Positions 16,840 to 26,393 of a stretch of 64,000 nt of DNA are shown here, in pieces. Below the pieces are notes generated by a model. The model had not been told where the DNA came from. It did no database searches and saw only the letters and a program-made list of their open reading frames with translations. This DNA is from Pseudomonas lurida. Its GTDB lineage: Bacteria; Pseudomonadota; Gammaproteobacteria; Pseudomonadales; Pseudomonadaceae. Made by a program: the position numbers and the translations under genes. Position 1 is the first letter of the stretch, and every line of letters begins with the position of its first letter. The DNA lies in assembly GCF_002563895.1 (NCBI RefSeq), contig NZ_PDJB01000001.1, positions 5,439,501-5,503,500 on the forward strand. The letters run 5' to 3'.

Positions 16840-19023
16840 TCAGAGGACCTTCTCCAGGGTGATGGGAAACTCCCGCACCCGCTTGCCGGTGGCGTGGTAA
16901 ATCGCATTCGCCACTGCCGCCGCGACCCCGACAATGCCGATCTCACCCACGCCCTTGGACCCCAGGGCATTGACGATCTCGTCCTGTTCCTCGACAAACA
17001 CCACATCAATCTCGCCAATATCCGCGTTTACCGGGATGTGGTACTCGGCCAGGCTGTGGTTCATGTAGCGCCCCAACTGATGGTCGATCTGGGTTTCTTC
17101 GTGCAGGGCCATGCCGATGCCCCACACCACGCCGCCAAGGATCTGGCTGCGAGCCATCTTCGGGTTGACCACCCGCCCGGCGGCGATCGCACTGACTACC
17201 CGGCTGACCTTGATGGTGCCCAGGTCTTCATCCACCTGCACCTCGACGAAGACTGCCGAGTGGGTGGCGGTGCTGTAGCCCTCGCGTTTTTTGTCGGGCT
17301 CACTGTCGACCTGTACTTCCAGCGTGTCTTCGCCACTGTCCTTGACCAGCTGCGCCAGCGACACACTCACGTCGCCGGTATGCAACTGACCGTCTTCGAA
17401 GCGTACGGACTCGGCATCCTTGAACACCGGATACGTCTGCCGGGCAACGGCCAGCAGTTTGCCGGTCAACGCTTGGCAGGCTTGCTGCACGGCCGTGCCC
17501 ACGGACGACACGGTAAACGAACCGCCCTGCAGCGGTGCGGTGGGCAATGACGAGTCGCCCAACAGAAAGGCGACATCCTCGACCGCCACGCCACTGGCTT
17601 GCGCCGCGATCTGGGTCATCACCGTGTAGGTGCCGGTGCCGATATCGGTGGTGGCGCTGCTGACCGTCAGCTTGCCCTGGGCGTCGATCCGCGCCTTGGC
17701 GCTGGCCTTCATCTGCATGGCTTCCCACACCCCGCCGGCCATGCCCCAACCGATCAACTGGCGGCCGTCGCGCATGCTGCGCGGTTCCGGGTTGCGCTGG
17801 CGCCAGCCGAACCGCTCGGCGCCTTCGCTGTAACACTCGCGCAGGGCCTTGCTCGACCAGGGTTTGTCTTCGTTCTGGTTACGCTCGGCGTAGTTGATCA
17901 GGCGCAGTTGCACCGGGTCGATGCCCAGTTCGCAGGCCAGTTCATCCATCGCGCACTCCAGGCCGATCACCCCAAGGGCCGCGCCAGGTGCGCGCATATC
18001 CAGCGGGGTGAACACGTCCAGTGGCACCAGTTTGTAGGTCAGTTGCACGTTATCGCAGTGGTAAAGCATGCCGCTCCACTCCACTACATGTTCGCTGAAA
18101 TCCTCAAAGCGCGATGTCTGGCCGATGGCGGTGTGCCCCAGTGCCAGCAGGCGTCCATTGGCGGCGGCGCCCATTTGCAAACGCTGCAAGGTGCGCGGGC
18201 GGTAGCCGAAGGTGAACATCTGTTGGCGGGTCAAGGTGACGCGCACCGAGCGCTTGAGCGCCAGGGACGCCATCACCGCCAGGGGTAACTGGTACTGCGG
18301 GCGCAAGCCGGAGCCAAAGGCGCCGCCAACGAAGGCGGCGAAGACGCGCACCTGGCTTTTATCCAGGCCGAAGACGTCTTGCACATAGGCCTGGCAATTC
18401 TGCGGGCCCTGGGTCTTGTCATGGATATGCAGGGTGCCGTCCGGCTGATACAGCACGGTGCTGGCGTGGGGCTCCATCGGATTGTGGTGCTCGATGGGCG
18501 TGCTGTAGTGCACATCCAGGCTGACAGCGGCGCCGGCCCACTCGGCCTGGAAGTTGCCGCGCGGCGCAGGCGGGGTTTGCGGCGAGACATACGCCTGTTC
18601 CTGCAAGGCTACCAGGTCGGTTTCGAAGGCTTCGGTTTCGTACTCGATGTCCACCAGGGAACCGGCATGCCGCGCCAACTCAAGGTTATCGGCGATCACC
18701 AACGCCAGGGGCTGGCCGCTGTACAACACGCGGTCGTTGTACAGCGGGCGAAACGGCGAGCCGTCAGCGGCGTCGTCGTCCTGGAACGCCTCGTCGTAGC
18801 TGGCGATTGCTGGCCGATTGAGGTGATGGATCACCTCTACCACACCCGGCAGCGCCAGCGCCCTGGAAGCGTCGATGCGCAGTACGCGGCCCTTGGCGAC
18901 GGTGCTGGACACCACGCTGCCATGCAGCAGGCCGTCCTCGGGAAACTCACCGGCATAACGGGCCTGGCCGGTGACCTTGAGCAGACCGTCAACCCGGTCC
19001 AACGGTTTGCCGATAGCGGTCAT
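16840..19023 (-). CDS. paoC: Aldehyde oxidoreductase molybdenum-binding subunit (PaoC/YagR type)
   Basis: 727-residue xanthine-oxidase-family large subunit. It opens with IGKPLDRVDGLLKVTGQARYAGEF, has the molybdopterin loop AFVGGAFGSGL near residue 235, and the catalytic glutamate in GSKGVGEIGIVG near the C-terminus. E. coli PaoC uses the cytosine-dinucleotide form of the cofactor and oxidises aromatic aldehydes to acids; the same chemistry is inferred here. It overlaps paoB by 4 bp (ATGA), so the subunits are translationally coupled. A MocA/PaoD maturation gene is not in the window. Confidence 0.9.
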   Translation of the reverse strand: MTAIGKPLDRVDGLLKVTGQARYAGEFPEDGLLHGSVVSSTVAKGRVLRIDASRALALPGVVEVIHHLNRPAIASYDEAFQDDDAADGSPFRPLYNDRVLYSGQPLALVIADNLELARHAGSLVDIEYETEAFETDLVALQEQAYVSPQTPPAPRGNFQAEWAGAAVSLDVHYSTPIEHHNPMEPHASTVLYQPDGTLHIHDKTQGPQNCQAYVQDVFGLDKSQVRVFAAFVGGAFGSGLRPQYQLPLAVMASLALKRSVRVTLTRQQMFTFGYRPRTLQRLQMGAAANGRLLALGHTAIGQTSRFEDFSEHVVEWSGMLYHCDNVQLTYKLVPLDVFTPLDMRAPGAALGVIGLECAMDELACELGIDPVQLRLINYAERNQNEDKPWSSKALRECYSEGAERFGWRQRNPEPRSMRDGRQLIGWGMAGGVWEAMQMKASAKARIDAQGKLTVSSATTDIGTGTYTVMTQIAAQASGVAVEDVAFLLGDSSLPTAPLQGGSFTVSSVGTAVQQACQALTGKLLAVARQTYPVFKDAESVRFEDGQLHTGDVSVSLAQLVKDSGEDTLEVQVDSEPDKKREGYSTATHSAVFVEVQVDEDLGTIKVSRVVSAIAAGRVVNPKMARSQILGGVVWGIGMALHEETQIDHQLGRYMNHSLAEYHIPVNADIGEIDVVFVEEQDEIVNALGSKGVGEIGIVGVAAAVANAIYHATGKRVREFPITLEKVL

Positions 19024-20009
19024 GGGCGTTCTCCTGCGACAGCGGCGTCACTCAGGGCACGAATGATCCCCCGGCGTGCCAGCTTGATCTTGAAGCCGTT
19101 GTGCGCCAGTGGCTCGGCGTCTTGCAGCAGGGCGTCGGCGGCGTGGCTGAAGGTTTCGCGGCTGACGACCCGGCCGATCAGCCCGGCTTCCACGGCGCGG
19201 TCGCGCCAAGGCTTGTGGGCCACGCCGCCCAGGGCCAGGCGTGCATCGACGATGACGTCGCCGTCCAACTCAAGCGCTGCGGCAACGGACACCAGGGCGA
19301 AGGCATAAGACGCACGGTCGCGGATTTTCAGATAGTTGCTGTGGCTCGCCAGGTTATCGGCGGGCAGCTCGATAGCGGTGATCAGCTCATCGTCGGCCAG
19401 CAGGTTGTCACGTTGTGGTGTGTCACCGGGCAGGCGGTGGAAATCGGCAAACTCGATGATCCGCGCACCGGCACGCCCTTCGACATGCACACGCGCTTGC
19501 AACGCGGCCAAGGCAACGCACATGTCCGACGGATGGGTTGCCACGCACTGTTCACTGGCGCCAAGGATCGCGTGGATGCGGTTCAAGCCGGTTCGCGCCG
19601 GGCAACCACTGCCGGGCTGGCGCTTGTTGCACGGCACGGTGGCGTCATAGAAGTAATAGCAACGGGTGCGCTGCAACAGGTTGCCGCCGGTGCTGGCCAT
19701 GTTGCGCAGCTGCGGCGAGGCACCGGCCAGGATGGCCTGGGACAGCAGTGGGTAACGCTGTTCGATCAGCGGGTGCCAAGCCAGGTCGGCATTGCTCACC
19801 AGGGCGCCAATCAACAGCCCGCCCTCGGCCGTTTCCTGAATGTCATGCAACGGCAGGCCGGTGATATCAATGAGATGCTCGGGGCGGCTGATGTTTTCTT
19901 TCATCAGGTCCAGCAGGTTGGTGCCACCGGCAATAAAGCGCGAGACGCCACTGCTCAGGTGCACGGCCTCCTGAACGTCGGCCGGCTTGCTGTAATGGAA
20001 GGGGTTCAT
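19020..20009 (-). CDS. paoB: Aldehyde oxidoreductase FAD-binding subunit (PaoB/YagS type)
   Basis: 329 residues. The FAD-binding motif FIAGGTNLLDLMK lies near residue 28. The insert RTRCYYFYD...CNKRQPGSGCPA...EQCVA has four cysteines, the [4Fe-4S] ligand set seen in PaoB and absent from most xanthine dehydrogenase FAD subunits. This is strong support for the PaoABC branch. It overlaps both neighbours by 4 bp. Confidence 0.9.
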   Translation of the reverse strand: MNPFHYSKPADVQEAVHLSSGVSRFIAGGTNLLDLMKENISRPEHLIDITGLPLHDIQETAEGGLLIGALVSNADLAWHPLIEQRYPLLSQAILAGASPQLRNMASTGGNLLQRTRCYYFYDATVPCNKRQPGSGCPARTGLNRIHAILGASEQCVATHPSDMCVALAALQARVHVEGRAGARIIEFADFHRLPGDTPQRDNLLADDELITAIELPADNLASHSNYLKIRDRASYAFALVSVAAALELDGDVIVDARLALGGVAHKPWRDRAVEAGLIGRVVSRETFSHAADALLQDAEPLAHNGFKIKLARRGIIRALSDAAVAGERP

Positions 20010-20512
20010 TGCTCACCTCCCACGACTTCCTCGATGGCATCGCGGATATTGCTGTAGGCGCCACAGCGGCACAGGTTGCCGCTCATCAGCTCTTTGATTT
20101 GCGCGGTGTCGTGGGCGCGGCCTTCATTGGCCAGGCCCACGGCGGAACAGATTTGGCCGGGTGTGCAGTAACCGCACTGGAAGGCATCGTGCTTGATAAA
20201 GGCTTGCTGCATGGGGTGCAGCTGGTCGCCGTCGGCCAGGCCCTCGATGGTGGTCAGCTCGGCACCGTCGCACATCACCGCCAAGGTCAGGCAGGCATTG
20301 ATTCGCTTGCCGTCGCGCAACACCGTGCAGGCGCCGCATTGGCCGTGGTCGCACCCTTTTTTGCTGCCGACCAGGTCGAGCTGCTCGCGCAACAGGTCGA
20401 GGAGCGTGGTCCAGGGCAACACATCCAGTTGGCGGTCCTGGCCGTTGAGGCTCAGGCGTATCGAGTGGCTGGCGAACGGTTGGGCCGCCGCGCCATTGGG
20501 GGTCGCGCTCAT
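20006..20512 (-). CDS. paoA: Aldehyde oxidoreductase 2Fe-2S subunit (PaoA/YagT type)
   Basis: 168 residues with two [2Fe-2S] domains: CDHGQCGACTV (plant-ferredoxin type) near residue 58 and CGYCTPGQ ... CRCGAY in the helical domain. The ATG at 20512 is preferred over an in-frame GTG two codons upstream because GAGG is correctly spaced to it. E. coli PaoA carries a Tat signal that sends the enzyme to the periplasm; here the N-terminus (MSATPNGAAAQPFASHSIRL) has no twin arginine, so the enzyme is predicted to be cytosolic. First gene of the operon. Confidence 0.9.
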   Translation of the reverse strand: MSATPNGAAAQPFASHSIRLSLNGQDRQLDVLPWTTLLDLLREQLDLVGSKKGCDHGQCGACTVLRDGKRINACLTLAVMCDGAELTTIEGLADGDQLHPMQQAFIKHDAFQCGYCTPGQICSAVGLANEGRAHDTAQIKELMSGNLCRCGAYSNIRDAIEEVVGGEQ

Positions 20513-20608
20513 AAACACCTCACGGGTCGGTATACATCCGCGGCGTTCAGGAAAGTCGCCGTCTCAGGGGTACGACTTCCTCGGGTATTGAGCGTTCAAG
20601 GTGATTGA

Positions 20609-21055
20609 TCAGCGGATATTAAGCAGCGTCGTCAGCGTACTTTGCGGCGGGTTGATGGAAGAGTTGCTGTATTGGAACCAGCCCTGGGCTTCGACATTCA
20701 GGTCAAATACATAGATGTAGCCCATTAACGTGCCTTGACCATTACAGGCCTCGCTGACGTTACCCACCTGGCAGACCGGCGTGCGCTGCCCGTTCAGTTC
20801 CGCGCCATCAAAGCGGCCCATGGGGTTGTTGCCCAGGCCCACTTCCATGACAGAAACCTTGGTAGGCCCGCGGTGCGTGCACATCTGCGTGCTCTGAGCG
20901 CGTTCGGGAATGGTTTCGGTGCAACGCGCCGACTCAACCTTGAACACGCGCACTTCGCTCAAGGGCGGTGCAGTCGCGCCCCAGGCCGGTGCTGCGCCGA
21001 GCAACAGGCTGATACAGGGGATCAGGGCTAGACTCCACGGGCTGGCGTTTTTCAT
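20609..21055 (-). CDS. Exported protein of unknown function (possibly DUF4879)
   Basis: 148 residues. Clear Sec signal peptide (MKNASPWSLALIPCISLLLG...PAWG|A), then a compact domain with four cysteines (RCTETIP, MCTHRG, VCQVGN, ACNGQG) that could form two disulphides in the periplasm or outside. The domain name DUF4879 is recalled, not searched. It is upstream of paoA on the same strand, 97 bp away, but there is no functional link visible. Divergent from the purine permease. Confidence 0.7.
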   Translation of the reverse strand: MKNASPWSLALIPCISLLLGAAPAWGATAPPLSEVRVFKVESARCTETIPERAQSTQMCTHRGPTKVSVMEVGLGNNPMGRFDGAELNGQRTPVCQVGNVSEACNGQGTLMGYIYVFDLNVEAQGWFQYSNSSINPPQSTLTTLLNIR

Positions 21056-21228
21056 GCTGCGGGTGACCTTCGTTTAAACGTCGGCGCAGTATGCCTCAAG
21101 GCCTCGGCTGCTGGTATGATGCGCCGCTTTTTCCGATCCTCTCTGAAACCACAGGCGCTTGGCGCAGTTTGTGCTTTGACTTAGAGGTCAACAAATCACG
21201 ACGCAACATAGCGTCACAGGGAGCAGGC

Positions 21229-22524
21229 ATGCTGGAAAAGCTGTTTCAACTCAAGGCACACAACACCAACGTGCGCACCGAGATACTCGCGGGCATCACG
21301 ACATTCCTGGCCATGGCCTACATTCTGTTCGTGAACCCGAGCATCCTCGGCGAGACCGGCATGGACAAGGGCGCAGTCTTCGTCGCGACCTGCCTGGCAG
21401 CCGCGATCGGTTCGACCGTAATGGGCCTGATCGCCAACTACCCGATCGCACTCGCGCCGGGCATGGGCCTCAATGCCTTCTTTACCTACACCGTGGTCCT
21501 GCACATGGGCCACACCTGGCAGGTGGCGCTGGGTGCGGTATTTATCTCGGCGGTGCTGTTCTTCCTGCTGTCGATCTTCCGCATTCGTGAATGGATCATC
21601 AACGCGATCCCCTTGCCCCTGCGCTCGGCGATTGCCGCCGGTATCGGCCTGTTCCTGGCGCTGATCGCCTTGCATAACGCCGGTATCGTGGTGAGCAACC
21701 CGGCCACCATGGTGGGCCTGGGCGATCTGAAACAACCGGCGCCGATCCTGGCCACCCTGGGTTTCGTGCTGATCGTCGCGCTGGAAGCCCTGGCCGTTCG
21801 CGGTGCGGTGCTGATCGGCATCCTGGCGGTGACCATCGCGTCCATCGTGTTGGGCTTTACCCCATTCATCGGTGTCACCTCGGTACCACCGTCCCTGGCC
21901 CCGACCTTCCTGCAACTGGATATCAAAGGCGCGCTGGACATCGGCCTGGTCAGCGTGATCTTCGCCTTCCTGTTCGTCGACCTGTTCGATAACTCCGGCA
22001 CCTTGATCGGCGTGGCCAAGCGCGCCGGCCTGATGGGCAAGGACGGCCACATGCCGAAAATGGGCCGTGCGCTGATCGCCGACAGTACCGCTGCCATGGC
22101 CGGTTCCCTGCTGGGCACTTCGACCACCACCAGCTACATCGAGTCGGCTGCAGGCGTGAGCGCCGGCGGCCGCACCGGCCTGACCGCCATTGTGGTCGCC
22201 CTCCTGTTCCTGCTGGCGTTGTTCTTCTCGCCACTGGCCGCCAGCGTGCCGGCCTACGCCACAGCGCCTGCACTGCTGTTCGTGGCGGTGCTGATGACCC
22301 AGGGCCTGGCCGAAATCGACTGGGACGACATCACTGTTGCAGCGCCGGTGGTGGTCACCGCCCTGGCGATGCCCTTCACTTACTCCATCGCCAACGGCAT
22401 CGCCTTCGGTTTCATCGCCTGGACCGCCATCAAGCTGCTTTCGGGCCGCTACCGTGAGCTGAACCCGGCCCTGGTGATTCTGTCGATTCTGTTCGTGATC
22501 AAGCTGGGCTGGTTCAACGCATGA
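21229..22524 (+). CDS. NCS2-family purine permease (AzgA/PurP-like)
   Basis: 431-residue inner-membrane transporter. It has the AzgA-branch signatures [19 protein letters not shown] at the N-terminus, [21 protein letters not shown] in the TM3 region, [15 protein letters not shown] in TM8, and [14 protein letters not shown] in TM10. These define the adenine/hypoxanthine/guanine group rather than the uracil/xanthine group. The ATG at 21229 follows GGAG by 6 bases; the 46 codons open upstream are not part of the conserved protein. Its stop overlaps the trmA start by 4 bp, so the two are an operon. Confidence 0.85.
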   Translation: MLEKLFQLKAHNTNVRTEILAGITTFLAMAYILFVNPSILGETGMDKGAVFVATCLAAAIGSTVMGLIANYPIALAPGMGLNAFFTYTVVLHMGHTWQVALGAVFISAVLFFLLSIFRIREWIINAIPLPLRSAIAAGIGLFLALIALHNAGIVVSNPATMVGLGDLKQPAPILATLGFVLIVALEALAVRGAVLIGILAVTIASIVLGFTPFIGVTSVPPSLAPTFLQLDIKGALDIGLVSVIFAFLFVDLFDNSGTLIGVAKRAGLMGKDGHMPKMGRALIADSTAAMAGSLLGTSTTTSYIESAAGVSAGGRTGLTAIVVALLFLLALFFSPLAASVPAYATAPALLFVAVLMTQGLAEIDWDDITVAAPVVVTALAMPFTYSIANGIAFGFIAWTAIKLLSGRYRELNPALVILSILFVIKLGWFNA

Positions 22525-23600
22525 CTTTTGACGCCACAAGCTACACCGCTCAACTGCAAGACAAGGTCACGCGCTTGCGTGACCTGCTGGCCCCGTTCGA
22601 CGCGCCAGAGCCGCAGGTCTTCGACTCGCCGCTGCAGAACTTCCGCCTGCGCGCGGAGTTCCGACTGTGGCGCGAAGGCGGTGAGCGCCACTACGCGATG
22701 TTCTCCCAGGACGACAAGCGCACGCCGATCCTGATCGAAGCGTTCCCCATCGCCAGCCAGCGCATCAACCAGTTGATGCCGCAACTCAAGGCTGCCTGGC
22801 AAGCGAGCGCCGCCCTGAGCCACAAGCTGTTCCAGGTGGAGTTCCTCACCACCCTGGCCGGCGATGCGATGATCACCCTGTGTTATCACCGCCCGCTGGA
22901 TGAACACTGGCACACCGCCGCACGCCAGCTGGCGGCCGACTTGAATGTCAGCATCATCGGCCGCTCCAAGGGCAAGCGTGATGTGATCGGCCATGACTAC
23001 GTGGTGGAAAAACTCGACGTCGGCGGCCGTACCTTCAGCTACCGCCAACCTGAGGGGGCCTTCACACAGCCCAACGGTACGGTGAACCAGAAGATGCTCA
23101 ACTGGGCCTATGAGGCCCTGGGCGATCGCCCGGATGATTTGCTCGAGCTCTACTGCGGCAACGGCAACTTCACCCTGCCTTTGGCAACGCGCGTGCGTAA
23201 CGTGCTGGCGACCGAAATCAGCAAGACCTCGGTGAATGCCGCCCTGAGCAACCTCGATGAAAACGCGGTGGGTAACGTAACCCTGGTGCGCCTCTCCGCC
23301 GAAGAACTCACCGAAGCGCTCAACGAAGTGCGCCCGTTCCGCCGCCTGCACGGCATCGATTTGAAGCGCTACGAGTTCGGCAGCGTCTTCGTCGACCCGC
23401 CGCGCGCCGGCATGGACCCGGACACCTGCGAACTGACCCGGCGCTTCGACAACATCCTGTACATCTCCTGCAACCCGGAAACGCTGGCGGCGAACATTGC
23501 GCAACTGCATGACACGCACCGCATTACCCAGTGTGCAATGTTTGACCAGTTCCCGTGGACGCACCACATGGAATCCGGGGTGTTATTGACCCGGCGGTAA
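22521..23600 (+). CDS. trmA: tRNA (uracil-5-)-methyltransferase TrmA
   Basis: 359 residues. The SAM motif [15 protein letters not shown] lies near residue 212, [13 protein letters not shown] near residue 295, and the catalytic cysteine is in [14 protein letters not shown] near residue 322; the general-base region is at the C-terminus. It lacks the iron-sulphur cysteines and TRAM domain of RlmD/RlmC, which fixes it as TrmA. It makes m5U54 in tRNA. Translationally coupled to the purine permease (ATGA overlap). Confidence 0.95.
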   Translation: MTFDATSYTAQLQDKVTRLRDLLAPFDAPEPQVFDSPLQNFRLRAEFRLWREGGERHYAMFSQDDKRTPILIEAFPIASQRINQLMPQLKAAWQASAALSHKLFQVEFLTTLAGDAMITLCYHRPLDEHWHTAARQLAADLNVSIIGRSKGKRDVIGHDYVVEKLDVGGRTFSYRQPEGAFTQPNGTVNQKMLNWAYEALGDRPDDLLELYCGNGNFTLPLATRVRNVLATEISKTSVNAALSNLDENAVGNVTLVRLSAEELTEALNEVRPFRRLHGIDLKRYEFGSVFVDPPRAGMDPDTCELTRRFDNILYISCNPETLAANIAQLHDTHRITQCAMFDQFPWTHHMESGVLLTRR

Positions 23601-23699
23601 CTCAACGTCTTCCGGTTCCTCCTTGCGCGGCCGCCCGCCCTTCATGCCATTGGCGCGGGCGGCGGCGGCCTTGGCGGCGCTCTTGTGCAACCGTTGCAC
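23583..23699 (-). CDS. Possible 38-residue basic peptide
   Basis: A short minus-strand frame starting GTG and ending TAA inside the 3' end of trmA. It reads [18 protein letters not shown] then [16 protein letters not shown]. The ANGxKGGRPRK motif is common in small conserved bacterial peptides of unknown function. No convincing ribosome site was seen and it overlaps trmA by 18 bp, so it may not be real. Confidence 0.3.
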   Translation of the reverse strand: MQRLHKSAAKAAAARANGMKGGRPRKEEPEDVELPPGQ

Positions 23700-23754
23700 G
23701 GGGCAGCCAGGCGGGTGGCCAAGTCCATCAGGGGTTGTTTGTGGCAACCACCCC

Positions 23755-25071
23755 TCATGCCGAGGGCCGGAAATACCCCGCCAACGCGCGCAAATCCTGT
23801 TCGCTCAGCACCCCCGCGTAATACTTCAACTGAATCCTCGCCAGCAAATACGCATGCCGCGCATTCGCCAGGTCGCGGCGTGCGGTGAAAAGTTGCTGTT
23901 CGGCGTCGAGCACGTCGAGGTTGACCCGTTCGCCGCCGGTGACACTTTTCTGGGTCGCCGTGACCAAGGCGGTGGCCGAGCTGACGGCCATTTCATAGGC
24001 GCGCACCTTCGCCGCGCCGCTGGTGTTGAGGTTGAACTGCTTGCGCAACTCCACCAGCGTGGTGGAGGTTTGCGCGTCCAGCTCATATTGGGCCTGGGAC
24101 AGCTGGTTCGCCGCCTGGCGGGTGGAGGCCGATACCCCGCCGCCGGCAAACAGCGGCAGGCTGACCTGGATGCCAACACTGTTGGTGTCGTACTTCTGGT
24201 TGTAGCTGCTTTCCGAGTCGGAGCGGGTCTGGCGGCTGGTGGCGTACAGGCTGACCTTGGGCAGGTGACCAGCGCGTTTGCGCTCCACTTCATAGGAGGC
24301 CACCTCCAGAGCATGGTGCTGGGATTTAAGCTCCGGGTTATTGGCCATGGCCATTTCGCGCCAGGTTTCGAAACGGTTGGGCTGCAGGGGCGGGATGTCG
24401 AATTGAGGCGTCAGCGGCGCCAGCTCTTCGATCTGCAGCGGTTGGCCGACAATGGCTTCCAGTTCGCGCAGGGCGCTGTCCTGGGCATCCTGGGATTCGA
24501 TCTCTTCGGCCTGGGCCAGGCTCAGGCGCGCCTGGGTTTCCAGCACATCGGTGCGCGTGCCTTCACCGCCCTTGAGCAGGCGATCATTGAGTTGCAGGCG
24601 CTCGGCATACGCGCGTTTCTGTGCACGACTCAGCTCGATACGTTCCTGGGCCAGCAAGGCCTGGCTGTAGGCATTGAGCACCCGCACCGCCAGTTCCTGG
24701 CTCTTGCCGCGAAAACGCTCGTCGGCCATCAAGGCCTGGGCGGTGCCCTGGCGAAACCGCGCGTAGGCCTCGTAATCCAGCAGCGGTTGCTGCAAGGTCA
24801 GGGTCGACGCATAACTGCGGTAGTCGCGGTCGCTGGTGGCATCAGCCGCCGTCACTTCGGATTCGTTGCGCGAGTTGTTATAGCTCCATGACAAATTCGG
24901 CAACAACGCCGCACGCCCGATCGCGCGATTTTCCTCACCGGCTTCACGCGCCTGGATAGCCGCCTGAAAGGTCGGGTCGTTGCGCAGGGCCAAGTCGTAG
25001 GCGTCCAGCAAACCCAGGGCATGCGCCGCCGAGGTACAACCGAAACACAAGGTAAACAACAGCGCCTTCAT
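23755..25071 (-). CDS. hasF: TolC-family outer membrane channel of the HasA exporter
   Basis: 438 residues with a signal peptide ([19 protein letters not shown]) and the two TolC repeats, each with a conserved start (GLLDAYDLALRNDPTFQAA and ETWREMAMANNPELKSQHH) and long coiled-coil helices. It belongs to the PrtF/AprF/HasF subgroup (TIGR01844-like). It forms the outer membrane duct of the type I secretion system. It overlaps hasE by 4 bp and is the last gene of hasDEF. Confidence 0.9.
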   Translation of the reverse strand: MKALLFTLCFGCTSAAHALGLLDAYDLALRNDPTFQAAIQAREAGEENRAIGRAALLPNLSWSYNNSRNESEVTAADATSDRDYRSYASTLTLQQPLLDYEAYARFRQGTAQALMADERFRGKSQELAVRVLNAYSQALLAQERIELSRAQKRAYAERLQLNDRLLKGGEGTRTDVLETQARLSLAQAEEIESQDAQDSALRELEAIVGQPLQIEELAPLTPQFDIPPLQPNRFETWREMAMANNPELKSQHHALEVASYEVERKRAGHLPKVSLYATSRQTRSDSESSYNQKYDTNSVGIQVSLPLFAGGGVSASTRQAANQLSQAQYELDAQTSTTLVELRKQFNLNTSGAAKVRAYEMAVSSATALVTATQKSVTGGERVNLDVLDAEQQLFTARRDLANARHAYLLARIQLKYYAGVLSEQDLRALAGYFRPSA

Positions 25072-26393
25072 TCTTCCACCAGGGCCATGTGGGTGCGATC
25101 CAAGAGCGGTTTGAACAGGTAGTTGAGCATCGAGCGCTCACCGGTCTTGACGAAGGTTTCCACCGGCATGCCCGGCCTGATCCGTACGCCGTCCAGTTGT
25201 TGCATTCCGGCCGCGCTGACTTGGGCGCGCAGCGTGTAGTAAGGCTCGTCGGTCCGTTCATCGACCTGGCGGTCCGCCGAAACCAGGGTGACTTCACCGG
25301 CCACCCGTGGCGTGGTGGCCTGGTTGAACGCCGAGAACAGCAACTCCACCGGCAAGCCCGGGTGGACCTTGTCGACCATCTGCACCGGCACACGGGCCTC
25401 CACCAGCAAGGGTTCGCCCTGGGGCACGATGTCCATCAACGCCTGGCCGGGTTTGATCACCCCGCCTTCGGTGTACACATCCAGTCCCACCACCACGCCG
25501 GAGGCCGGCGCGCGTACCAGGCTGTTGGCCAGTTCGAACTCGGCAGAGGCGAGGCGATTGCGCAGGTCGTCGGTGCGGGTGCGGGTGTCGGCCAACTGGC
25601 TGCGCAGGTCTTTCTGGAAGTCTTCGCCCAACTGGCGGATCCGCAGGCGCAGCTCCAGCACCTGGCGTTGCAACTGGCCGATACGGCCGTAGTCCTCGGC
25701 GATGGCGCCGTCGACCTGGGCGTACAAGCGCTCGCTGTCGAGCAGGCGATTGCGCGGGATATAACCGTCACGCGCCAACTCGCGCAGGCCCTGCAGTTGC
25801 TCATTCAATGCCGCGCGTTGCTGGACTTTGCTGGCTTGCGAGTCCCGCGTCCCGCGCAACTGCGCCTCGGCGCCAGCGATGGTTTCACGCAGGCCTTGTT
25901 GCTCGATGGCCAAGGCCTGGGCGCGGCTATTGAACAGCTGTCGTTGCAGGTTCAGGGTGCCCGCCGCCTCCGGATCATTGAGCAATTCGGGGCCGAAGGT
26001 GATCGCGGTCGCCCCCTCGCTTTCGGCACTCAAGCGCGCTTCGCTGGCCAGGGAAGCCAGGTACTGGCTGCGCAGGGACTGCATCTGCCCGCGCAACGGG
26101 GTTTCCTTGAGGCGTAGCAGCACCTGGCCGGCGCTGACCACCTCACCATCGCGCACTTCGATACGCTCGACGATGCCCCCGGCCGGGTGTTGCACGGTCT
26201 TGCGATGGCCCGAGACCATGACCTTGCCCGACACCGCGACGCCCTTGTCCAAGGGCGCCAGCGCCGCCCAGCCGAGAAAACCGGCAAAGCCACCGAGCAC
26301 CAACAGCCACCCCAGGCGCGAATACTGTTTGTCGTCCAGCGCCAGTACATTGTTCGGCGCATCGCTGATCAACACTGGTTTGCCCTGGCTCAT
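25068..26393 (-). CDS. hasE: HlyD/PrtE-family membrane fusion protein of the HasA exporter
   Basis: 441 residues: short cytosolic N-terminus, one TM helix ([22 protein letters not shown] residues about 27-48), a beta-barrel/lipoyl part starting [23 protein letters not shown], a long coiled-coil hairpin (about residues 90-290), and the return barrel [20 protein letters not shown]. This is the standard type I secretion adaptor that links HasD to HasF. It overlaps both neighbours by 4 bp. Confidence 0.93.
   Translation of the reverse strand: MSQGKPVLISDAPNNVLALDDKQYSRLGWLLVLGGFAGFLGWAALAPLDKGVAVSGKVMVSGHRKTVQHPAGGIVERIEVRDGEVVSAGQVLLRLKETPLRGQMQSLRSQYLASLASEARLSAESEGATAITFGPELLNDPEAAGTLNLQRQLFNSRAQALAIEQQGLRETIAGAEAQLRGTRDSQASKVQQRAALNEQLQGLRELARDGYIPRNRLLDSERLYAQVDGAIAEDYGRIGQLQRQVLELRLRIRQLGEDFQKDLRSQLADTRTRTDDLRNRLASAEFELANSLVRAPASGVVVGLDVYTEGGVIKPGQALMDIVPQGEPLLVEARVPVQMVDKVHPGLPVELLFSAFNQATTPRVAGEVTLVSADRQVDERTDEPYYTLRAQVSAAGMQQLDGVRIRPGMPVETFVKTGERSMLNYLFKPLLDRTHMALVEE

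Noticed and set aside
21214..22539. 441-codon minus-strand frame
   Set aside because: Antisense shadow of the purine permease with Gln/His/Gly-rich composition and no motif.
23706..23755. Terminator of hasF
   Set aside because: A GGTTG/CAACC stem exists but it is short and has no T run.
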